From positions 153,631 through 217,630 of the forward strand of contig NZ_JACIEV010000009.1 of the NCBI RefSeq assembly GCF_014197105.1: a stretch of 64,000 bases of DNA, read 5' to 3'. Both the position numbers and the translations under genes were made by a program. This document shows positions 53,058 to 60,031 of the stretch, one piece after another. The notes beneath the pieces are model-generated. The model was given only the letters and a program-made list of their open reading frames with translations. It was not told where the DNA came from and searched no databases. How positions within the stretch are numbered: position 1 is the stretch's first letter; every line of letters begins with the position of its first letter. The stretch is from Sphingomonas jinjuensis. GTDB taxonomy: Bacteria > Pseudomonadota > Alphaproteobacteria > Sphingomonadales > Sphingomonadaceae.

Positions 53058-53118
53058 GTCATGCTGAACTTGCTTCAGCATCTCGTGCCCCAGGCGCCTG
53101 AAACGAGTTCAGCATGAC
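53058..53118. repeat. Palindromic repeat, GTCATGCTGAAC family, copy 1
   Basis: GTCATGCTGAACTTGCTTCA (from 53058) pairs with a right arm at 53099-53118 ending in GTTCAGCATGAC. It overlaps the extended thyA reading frame, which supports the shorter thyA start. A second copy lies at 58274-58356. Confidence 0.85.
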
Positions 53119-53198
53119 GGGGCCGAGATGATCGGCCAAACCACCGTATCGGTCTCACCTCCACGTGCGCGGCCTTCGCCTCCACGCCACGCAAAATC

Positions 53199-53588
53199 GT
53201 GTCCGGCTCCCTCCCCCCACCCCGCATCGCCGGTCAGGCGGATGCCGAGGCACTGTTCACCGGGCTGTCGCGATGGCGGCGCGAGGTGATGGCGGTCGCT
53301 TATCTTGATCCGGAATGGCGGCTTCTCGCGCTGCGCCACGTCGGCGGCGAGCGCGACCATCTGGCGCTGCCGATCCGCTCGATCCTGCGCGACGTGCTGG
53401 CGTGGGAAGCGGCGAGGGTCGTCGTCGCGCACAACCATCCCAGCGGCGATGCCGAGCCAAGCGACGGCGACCGCGCAGGCACGCGCCAGCTCGCTCAGCT
53501 GCTACGGGCGATCGACGTAACGCTGGTCGATCACCTCGTGATCGGCGCCGGCGTCGTCACGTCGTTACGAATGCGGGGCGCGCTGTGA
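53199..53588 (+). CDS. Stand-alone JAB/MPN-domain protein (RadC-like)
   Basis: 129 residues. The JAMM metal-binding signature is full: VVVAHNHPSGDAEPSDGD. RadC proteins add an N-terminal helix-hairpin-helix region, and it is lacking here, so this is only the C-terminal RadC-type domain. The start is GTG at 53199. The gene lies between a repeat and a convergent methyltransferase gene, whose 3' end it overlaps by 24 bp. Its role in DNA repair is unclear. Confidence 0.8.
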   Translation: MSGSLPPPRIAGQADAEALFTGLSRWRREVMAVAYLDPEWRLLALRHVGGERDHLALPIRSILRDVLAWEAARVVVAHNHPSGDAEPSDGDRAGTRQLAQLLRAIDVTLVDHLVIGAGVVTSLRMRGAL

Positions 53589-54323
53589 CGCGTCGCCCTC
53601 GGCGGCTTTCATCCGACACGGCCTGATCGCGGCGGGATCGGGGCGCGGGCCCGCCGGCTGGAATGTCGCCAGATAGCCGCCCGCGGACGGCATCCGCACC
53701 ACCGATACCTGGCGATAGCCGACCGCCGCGAACTCGCAGCGCAGCAGGTTCGGCGGGGTGCCGTGGTTCTGCGTCGGGCGATCGGCGTCGACCACCACCA
53801 CCAGCCCATCGGGCTTCAGCGCCGGCCGCATCCGCCAGAGGAATTCGTACGGCTGCTCGATCTCGTGGTACATATGGACCATCAGCACGCGATCGAAGCT
53901 GTCGTCGGGCAGCTTGGGATCGGCGATCGTGCCCAGCCGGACGCTGACGTTCTCCAGCCGCTCGCGCGCGACGCGCTCGGCCAGCGTATCGCGGACCGAG
54001 GCGACGATGTCCTCCGCCAGCACCCGCCCGTCCTTGCCGACGCGGCTGGCGAGGCGGATCGTGTAATATCCCTCGCCCGCGCCGATGTCGGCGACGGTCA
54101 TGCCGGGCTTGATGCCGGCCTTGTCCATGACCAGCGTCGATTCGTTGACGCGGTCGCGCGCCTCCTCGCTCGACCAGCGCGACGACACGATGTGCGCGAC
54201 CGGCCGGTCGGCGGCGGGGAACGGGCCGGGTTCCTCGACCTTTGGCTTGATGAGCGGCTTCGAACCGTCGCAGGCGGATACAGCGAAGACCGCCAGAGAT
54301 ATCAGCAACAATGGCCTATTCAT
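53565..54323 (-). CDS. Predicted lipoprotein SAM-dependent methyltransferase
   Basis: 252 residues. The N-terminus LLLISLAVFAVSACDGSKPL has a clear lipobox (Cys at about residue 18). A full class I methyltransferase follows: MTVADIGAGEGYYTIRLASR, VLAEDIVASVRDTLAERVAR, FDRVLMVHMYHEIEQPYEFL and LKPDGLVVVVDAD. The predicted enzyme would sit outside the cytoplasm, where SAM is not known to be available. It might bind another ligand. It overlaps the convergent JAB gene by 24 bp. Confidence 0.78.
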   Translation of the reverse strand: MNRPLLLISLAVFAVSACDGSKPLIKPKVEEPGPFPAADRPVAHIVSSRWSSEEARDRVNESTLVMDKAGIKPGMTVADIGAGEGYYTIRLASRVGKDGRVLAEDIVASVRDTLAERVARERLENVSVRLGTIADPKLPDDSFDRVLMVHMYHEIEQPYEFLWRMRPALKPDGLVVVVDADRPTQNHGTPPNLLRCEFAAVGYRQVSVVRMPSAGGYLATFQPAGPRPDPAAIRPCRMKAAEGDASQRAPHS

Positions 54324-54329
54324 CGCAAG

Positions 54330-54423
54330 CCCCTCCCTTCAGGGGAGGGGTTGGGGTGGGGCGAGCCTCGCAGAGCGAACCGCCTGCGTCCCCCACCCAA
54401 ACCCCTCCCCTGAAGGGGAGGGG
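54330..54423. repeat. Palindromic intergenic repeat, CCCCTCCCCTGAAGGGGAGGGG family
   Basis: CCCCTCCCTTCAGGGGAGGG (54330 onward) and ACCCCTCCCCTGAAGGGGAG (54401-54420) each form hairpins and pair with each other. A TTGGGGTGGG/CCCCACCCAA pair joins the arms. The element fills the gap between the methyltransferase start (54323) and the prfB stop (54450). Confidence 0.88.
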
Positions 54424-54449
54424 CGAATGATCGTGGGGGGTGGCCTCGC

Positions 54450-55577
54450 TCAATCCACGTCCTCCACCTCGACCGCCTCGCCGGTCACGCGTTGCGACAG
54501 GGCGGCGGCCATGAACGCGTCGAGATCGCCGTCGAGGACATCGCCCGGGCTGGTCGACGTCACGCCGGTGCGCAGGTCCTTCACCAGCTGATACGGCTGG
54601 AGGACGTAGGAGCGGATCTGGTGGCCCCAGCCGATATCGGTCTTGGTGGCGTTGATCGTGTTCGCCTCTTCCTCGCGCTTGCGCAGCTCATGCTCGTACA
54701 GACGCGCGCGCAGCTGGTTATACGCCTCCGCCTTGTTCTTGTGCTGGCTGCGCTGGTTCTGGCAGGCGACGACGATCCCGGTGGGCAAGTGAGTGATGCG
54801 CACCGCGGAATCGGTGGTGTTGATGTGCTGGCCACCCGCACCCGATGCACGATAGGTGTCGATGCGCAGCTCGCTGTCGTTGATCTCGATGTCGATCGAG
54901 TCGTCGATCACCGGATAGACCCATACCGACGAGAAGCTGGTGTGGCGCCGTGCCGAGCTGTCGTAGGGGCTGATGCGGACAAGGCGGTGGACGCCGCTTT
55001 CGACCTTGGCATAGCCATAGGCGCCCTCGCCCTTCACCAGCAGCGTCGCCGACTTGATCCCCGCCTGCTCGCCGGCGTGATAGTCGACCAGTTCCACCTT
55101 CATCCCGTGGCGCTCGGCCCAGCGCGTGTACATGCGCTGGAGCATTTCCGCCCAGTCCTGGCTCTCGGTGCCGCCGGCGCCGGCGTTGATCTCGATATAG
55201 CTGTCGTTGGCATCGGCCTCGCCCGACAGCAGCGCCTTCACCTTGTCCTGCTCGGCGCGCTTGGCGAGTTCGGCCAGCGCCTCGACCGCCTGCCCCTCCA
55301 TCTCGGCATCACCCTCGGCCTCGGCCATCTCGACCAGCTCGACGTTGTCGCTGAGTTCGCTCTCGATCGCGCGGGTGGCGGTGATCGCCTCGTCCAGCCG
55401 GCGACGCTCGCGCATCACCTCCTGCGCCGCCTTGGGATCGTTCCACAGCGCCTGGTCCTCGACGCGCGCGTTCAGCTCGTCGAGCCGGCGGAGCGCGCGA
55501 TCCCAGTCGAGGAAGCGGCGCAGCAGCGCGAGCGAGTCTTTGACGGTGTCGACGTAAGCCTGCGCTTCGGCGCGCAT
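54450..55577 (-). CDS. prfB: Peptide chain release factor 2
   Basis: 375 residues, one continuous frame, with no internal stop and no +1 frameshift as in E. coli. The GGQ motif is in RASGAGGQHINTTDSAVRIT. The anticodon-like tripeptide appears as SPY in VRISPYDSSARRHTSFSS, where E. coli RF2 has SPF. It reads UGA and UAA. The gene is the last of the order rne-amiC-mrcA-prfB. Confidence 0.97.
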   Translation of the reverse strand: MRAEAQAYVDTVKDSLALLRRFLDWDRALRRLDELNARVEDQALWNDPKAAQEVMRERRRLDEAITATRAIESELSDNVELVEMAEAEGDAEMEGQAVEALAELAKRAEQDKVKALLSGEADANDSYIEINAGAGGTESQDWAEMLQRMYTRWAERHGMKVELVDYHAGEQAGIKSATLLVKGEGAYGYAKVESGVHRLVRISPYDSSARRHTSFSSVWVYPVIDDSIDIEINDSELRIDTYRASGAGGQHINTTDSAVRITHLPTGIVVACQNQRSQHKNKAEAYNQLRARLYEHELRKREEEANTINATKTDIGWGHQIRSYVLQPYQLVKDLRTGVTSTSPGDVLDGDLDAFMAAALSQRVTGEAVEVEDVD

Positions 55578-55600
55578 AGGGTTTGACCTTCTGTTCGTTC

Positions 55601-55680
55601 GTCACCCCGGCCTTGAGCCGGGGTCCCGCTTCTTCGAGCGGCGGGAGGCAGCGGGACCCCGGCTCAGGGCCGGGGTGACG
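55601..55680. repeat. Palindromic intergenic repeat, GTCACCCCGGCCTTGAGCCGGGG family
   Basis: GTCACCCCGGCCTTGAGCCG (from 55601) is repeated inversely as CGGCTCAGGGCCGGGGTGAC (to 55679). It lies in the gap between the PBP1A stop (55698) and the prfB start (55577). Confidence 0.88.
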
Positions 55681-55697
55681 GGTATATTGGGACGACC

Positions 55698-58193
55698 CTA
55701 GTAAATGCCGCCTTCCCTTTGCAAGAAGTCGCTGTCCTGCGGCGCCTTGCTCGCTGCGGCGGTCGGCGCGGCGGCGGGGGCCGGGCCGCTCTGGCGCGCG
55801 GCGCGGCGCGGCTCGCTTTCGGGCTTGAACGCTTCCCAGATCACCGGCGCCTTGGGATCGGCATCGGTCGGGAAGGTGCCGTACACCGGCTTGCCCGAGC
55901 GGCGATCGATGCGCACCATGCGGATGCCGGGCGCGGCGCGGAACGGCAGCTTCTCCAGCCCCTCATACGCCTTGATCGCGAACTGCTTGAAGATCGGCGC
56001 GGCGAACGTCCCGCCCTCGACCCCGCCCAGGCTGCGTGGGCTGTCGTAGCCGATGTACAGGCCGCCGACGAATTGCGGCGTGCCGCCGATGAACCACACG
56101 TCGGTCGGGCCGGTGGTGGTGCCGGTCTTGCCGAACATCGGGCGGTTCAGGTCGCGCAGCACGACCGCGGTGCCGCGCTGGATCACGCCCTCGGTGATGT
56201 GGACCATCTGGTACGCCGTCATCGCGTCGATCGCCTGGCGACCGCGCGTCGGCGGCCGCGGCATCGAGCGGCCGTTCCAGTCGGGTGCATTGCAGCCGTC
56301 GCATGCGCGCCAGCTCTCCGGCCAGATCACCTTGCCGTGGCGATCCTGGACGAAGTCGACCAGCGTCGGGTTGTTGAGCCGGCCGTGATTGGCGAGCGTC
56401 GCATAGGCGTTGACCATCCGCACCACGGTCGTCTCGCCGGCGCCGAGCGCGATCGACAGGTACGGCGGATAATCGCCGACATCGAGCCGCTTTAACGTAT
56501 CGACCAGCTTGGGCATGCCCGTCGTCGCGGCCATGCGCACGGTCATCAGGTTGCGGCTCTGCTCGATGCCCCAGCGCATCGTCTGCGGGCCCGCGGCGCG
56601 CATGTTAGCGAAGTTGCGGAAGCATTTCTGGCCGAGCCGCGCGCCCTGATAGACGCAGAACGGCGCGTCGACGATGATCGACGCCGGCGTCATCCCGTTC
56701 TCCAGCGCGGCGGAATAGACCAGCGGCTTGATCGTCGAGCCCGGCTGGCGCTGTGCCTGCGTCGCGCGATTGAACGCCTGCAGCCGGCTGTCGAATCCGC
56801 CCTGCATCGCCAGGATCCGGCCCGTCGCGGGCTCCTCGACGACGAACCCGCCCGAAATGCGCGGGATCGAGCGGATCGCCCAGGTGCGGCTGCCCGCCGG
56901 CGCCACCGCGATGATGTCGCCGGGCTCCAGCACGCCGAACGAGGGCACGCCCTTGCCCAGCACCGGCATCTGCGCATTCTCGCGCGGCAGCGTCGCCGTG
57001 CTGCCGTCGGCGAAACCGATCGACCAGGCATCTCCCTCGCGCGCGATCACGATGGCGGCGCGCCAGTTCTTGTAATCGAGGCCGATGTTGGTGTTGAGCA
57101 GCGGCTGCTGCCAATTGTCCCCGTCGAGGTCGACGTGACGGATCGGCCCGGTCCAGCCGCGCCCCGCCGCATAGCGGAGCAGACCGTCGCGCAGCGCCTC
57201 CTTGGCCAGTTCCTGCAACCGCGTGTCGAGCGAGGTGCGCACCCACAGCCCGCCCGCATAGACGCTGTTGGCGCCATCGCGCGACGTCTCGCCGAACTTG
57301 GCGATCAGCTGGCGGCGGACTTCCTCGACGAAATAGCCGCCGACGGTCTCGAACTTGGGCGTGCGCCGCAGCACGGTGCCGAGCGGCTCGGCGACCGCCG
57401 CGTCGCGCTGGCCCTGGGTGATGAAGCCGTTGCGCAGCATCTCGCCGAGCACATAGTTGCGCCGGGTCAACGCCCGGTCGGGATGGCGGACCGGATCGTA
57501 ATTCGACGGCCCCTTCGGCAGGATCGCCAGATAGGCGAGCTGCGCCAGGTCGAGCTGGTCGAGCTCCTTGTCGAAATAGGCATGGCTCGCCGCCTCGACG
57601 CCGAAGGCGTTACGGCCGAGCGCGATCTGATTGAGATACAGCTCCAGGATCTGCGGCTTGGTCAGCGTGTCCTCGATGCGGTACGCGAGGATCGCCTCCT
57701 TCAGCTTGCGCGTCGGCGAATATTCGTTGCCGATCAGCAGGTTCTTCGCGACCTGCTGAGTGATCGTCGATCCGCCCTTGGCACGGCGGCCGCTGCCGAA
57801 CTTCGCGGCGTAATCGATCACCGCACCGGCGAGGCCAGGATAGTCGACGCCGTGATGCTCGAAGAAGGTCTTGTCCTCGGCGGCAAGGAACGCCTTCACC
57901 AGCAGCGGCGGATATTCGGCATAGGACAGCTCGACCCGCCGCTCGCGCGCATAGGACTGGATCGGCACGCCATCGATGCCGCGGACGTTGGTCGGCAACG
58001 GCGGCTCATAGGCGCGCAAGCTGTCGACCGACGGCAGGTCGCGGATGATGAGCAGCCACAGCACCGCGAAGCCGGCCGCCGCGATCATCGCCAGCCCCGC
58101 CAACGCCTTCACCCACCAGCGCGACCACAGCCGGGCGGCATGCACCCGGATGCCAACGGGGCGCGGCGGAATATCGGTCGGAGTGGACGCCAT
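55698..58193 (-). CDS. mrcA: Penicillin-binding protein 1A (bifunctional)
   Basis: 831 residues. N-terminal membrane segment (ALAGLAMIAAAGFAVLWLLI), then GT51 glycosyltransferase with AEDKTFFEHHGVDYPG and the KGGSTITQQVAKNLL block. Transpeptidase with RQPGSTIKPLVYSAAL (SxxK Ser), GIEQSRNLMTVRMAA (SRN) and FGKTGTTTGPTDVWFIG (KTG). Pro/Ala-rich C-terminal tail. It polymerises and cross-links peptidoglycan. It follows the amidase on the same strand. Confidence 0.97.
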   Translation of the reverse strand: MASTPTDIPPRPVGIRVHAARLWSRWWVKALAGLAMIAAAGFAVLWLLIIRDLPSVDSLRAYEPPLPTNVRGIDGVPIQSYARERRVELSYAEYPPLLVKAFLAAEDKTFFEHHGVDYPGLAGAVIDYAAKFGSGRRAKGGSTITQQVAKNLLIGNEYSPTRKLKEAILAYRIEDTLTKPQILELYLNQIALGRNAFGVEAASHAYFDKELDQLDLAQLAYLAILPKGPSNYDPVRHPDRALTRRNYVLGEMLRNGFITQGQRDAAVAEPLGTVLRRTPKFETVGGYFVEEVRRQLIAKFGETSRDGANSVYAGGLWVRTSLDTRLQELAKEALRDGLLRYAAGRGWTGPIRHVDLDGDNWQQPLLNTNIGLDYKNWRAAIVIAREGDAWSIGFADGSTATLPRENAQMPVLGKGVPSFGVLEPGDIIAVAPAGSRTWAIRSIPRISGGFVVEEPATGRILAMQGGFDSRLQAFNRATQAQRQPGSTIKPLVYSAALENGMTPASIIVDAPFCVYQGARLGQKCFRNFANMRAAGPQTMRWGIEQSRNLMTVRMAATTGMPKLVDTLKRLDVGDYPPYLSIALGAGETTVVRMVNAYATLANHGRLNNPTLVDFVQDRHGKVIWPESWRACDGCNAPDWNGRSMPRPPTRGRQAIDAMTAYQMVHITEGVIQRGTAVVLRDLNRPMFGKTGTTTGPTDVWFIGGTPQFVGGLYIGYDSPRSLGGVEGGTFAAPIFKQFAIKAYEGLEKLPFRAAPGIRMVRIDRRSGKPVYGTFPTDADPKAPVIWEAFKPESEPRRAARQSGPAPAAAPTAAASKAPQDSDFLQREGGIY

Positions 58194-58273
58194 AGCTGGG
58201 GCGCTCGTCTAGCAGGTTTGCAAGGGGTTGCCAGCGGGGTCGGACAGGTGGGCAGTGCTTCCGCCGCACACAC

Positions 58274-58356
58274 CGTCATGCTGAACTTGTTTCAGCATCT
58301 CTCGCCACGCGCGCACCGCTGGGTCGAGGGGATGCTGAAACAAGTTCAGCATGACG
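58274..58356. repeat. Palindromic repeat, GTCATGCTGAAC family, copy 2
   Basis: CGTCATGCTGAACTTGTTTC (from 58274) pairs with GAAACAAGTTCAGCATGACG (to 58356). It is the second copy of the element at 53058 and lies between the PBP1A start and the amidase stop. Confidence 0.88.
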
Positions 58357-58367
58357 AGGATTGGCGC

Positions 58368-59582
58368 CTACCCCCCGGCCAGCCGCCGCGCGAAGTGGAT
58401 CTCCACCGCGCGCCGCACGCTTTCCGCGATCTTCTCGCGCCCGTCGCCGCTGTCGAGGAAGGCGGCATCGACCGGATTGGAGATATAGCCCGTCTCGAAC
58501 AGGATCGAGGGCATGTCGGGCGCCTTCAGCACCATCAGCGAAGCCATGCGGTGGAAGTTCGGCTTGACCGGGATCAGCGGCTTCGCCTCGCGCCCCAGCA
58601 GCCGCGCGAAGCCCGCCGAGGCGTTCATCGTCTCGCGCTGTGCCAGGTCGATCAGGATCGACGAAACGTCGGCGGCGGCATCGCCCAGGTCGACGCCCGC
58701 GATCACATCGGCCTTGTTCTCGCGCGCCGCCAATCGCGCCGCCTCCTTGTCCGACGCGACTTCGGACAGGGTATAGACCGATGCCCCCGTCGCATCGGGG
58801 GTGCCGACGCTGTCGCAATGGACCGAAATGAACAGGTCGGCATGGAGCGCCCGTGCGATGCCGTAACGCTCACGCAAGACCAGGAAGCGATCGTCGCCGC
58901 GCGTCAGCGCCACCCGCACCCGCCCACCGTCGAGCAGTGAGTCCCGGATCGCCTTGGCGATCTTCAACGTCACGTCCTTCTCGCGCAGCCCGGTCGCGGG
59001 GTTGATCGCCCCCGGGTCGACGCCGCCGTGGCCCGCATCGATCACGACGAGCGGCCGCCCCGCCTCGCCCTGCACCTTGGGCAGCGCGCGCGCGCGGCGC
59101 GGCGGCACGTCCTGCACCACCTTGTACCGCGGCGCCTTCGCGAAGCTGGCGAGGCTGAATGCCTCGACGGTGATCGGGCCGGCGGTCTTGGCCTTGGCGA
59201 AGCCGGCGGTGGTGGCGGGGGCCAATTGCACCGATAGCGCGCGACCGCCGTCGGTGAAGCTGCGCGGGCCGACCGTCGCCGGCTGCGACAGATCGAGCAG
59301 CACGCGGGTGCCGGTGCCGCGCCGATACTGGCGGATCGCGCTCACCATCCCGCCGGGCGCCATCACCGTACCCGGCTCCGTCCCGGCGACGTCGAGCGCG
59401 ATCTGCCGCGGCGGCCCGAGCAGTTGCAGCCTGGCGGCATCGACCGGCACGGCGAAGCGCACCGTCACCGTGTCGCCGTCGACGCTGACCCGGCGGATCG
59501 TATCCGCCCATGCCGCGCCCGTGCCGAGCATCGCGACCAGCGCGAGCGCCGCCCCGGCGCGCCTGCTCTTGCGAAGAGCCAT
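58368..59582 (-). CDS. N-acetylmuramoyl-L-alanine amidase (AmiC-like)
   Basis: 404 residues from the ATG at 59582. Signal peptide (RAGAALALVAMLGTGAAWAD). An AMIN-type beta domain (about 30-150) precedes the Amidase_3 domain: VVIDAGHGGVDPGAINPATG with first zinc ligand His, the Glu in LREKDVTLKIAKAIRD, SVHCDSVGTPDATGA, and the C-terminal SILFETGYISNPVDA. It cleaves peptide from muramic acid during cell separation. It is divergent from rne and upstream of mrcA. Confidence 0.95.
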   Translation of the reverse strand: MALRKSRRAGAALALVAMLGTGAAWADTIRRVSVDGDTVTVRFAVPVDAARLQLLGPPRQIALDVAGTEPGTVMAPGGMVSAIRQYRRGTGTRVLLDLSQPATVGPRSFTDGGRALSVQLAPATTAGFAKAKTAGPITVEAFSLASFAKAPRYKVVQDVPPRRARALPKVQGEAGRPLVVIDAGHGGVDPGAINPATGLREKDVTLKIAKAIRDSLLDGGRVRVALTRGDDRFLVLRERYGIARALHADLFISVHCDSVGTPDATGASVYTLSEVASDKEAARLAARENKADVIAGVDLGDAAADVSSILIDLAQRETMNASAGFARLLGREAKPLIPVKPNFHRMASLMVLKAPDMPSILFETGYISNPVDAAFLDSGDGREKIAESVRRAVEIHFARRLAGG

Positions 59583-60031
59583 TGCCGCCCTTTCCCTCTT
59601 ACTCCCGACGCGTCGACACCCACGCACCGCTATCAACCTTTATCTGGCCGGATCATAGTTAACGCGCGCTTGACGTCTACTGGCGCTTGCTGGCGTGCAG
59701 AGTTGCGATGGTCGATCGGCGGTGCTAGCTGTGCATGGCACCCAGTGCGTCGCGCGTAATCGTACCGGCGACGCCAGGGTTTTTCCGGCCCTTCCTGGCG
59801 CCGGATGCAACCAGGTTGACGTTCGCATGATGCATTTGCCCCTCACCGCAGACCGTACGGCTTTCGCCGACGGTGCCGGTGTGCGGCGCTTCGGGGCCTT
59901 TGATCCCCGGCATGCATCGCGAGCAGACGCATTACCGCCACCACGTCGCGCGGGTTCGCCCCGCGCCGCACATCGTCGCGCGTCCGCCCCTTCCGTTTAC
60001 CGGCCGGCTGGACGCGCGTGGAGACTATTAC
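59583..60031. other. Amidase-rne intergenic region with rne leader
   Basis: 449 bp between divergent amiC and rne. Hairpin CCGGCGACGCCAGG (59765-59778) with CCTGGCGCCGG (59794-59804) is the clearest structure and has a T-run and C-rich loop. An rne leader of this size fits the known autoregulation of RNase E by its 5' untranslated region. Short open frames here lack codon character. The ribosome binding site GGAG is 8 nt from the rne ATG. Confidence 0.5.

Noticed and set aside
53001..53081. Extended thyA start inside the palindromic repeat
   Set aside because: The extra 28 residues are encoded largely by the GTCATGCTGAAC repeat. The ATG at 52997 gives the standard 264-residue length.
54450..55577. 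Programmed frameshift in prfB
   Set aside because: The frame is continuous from start to end, with no in-frame UGA near codon 25.
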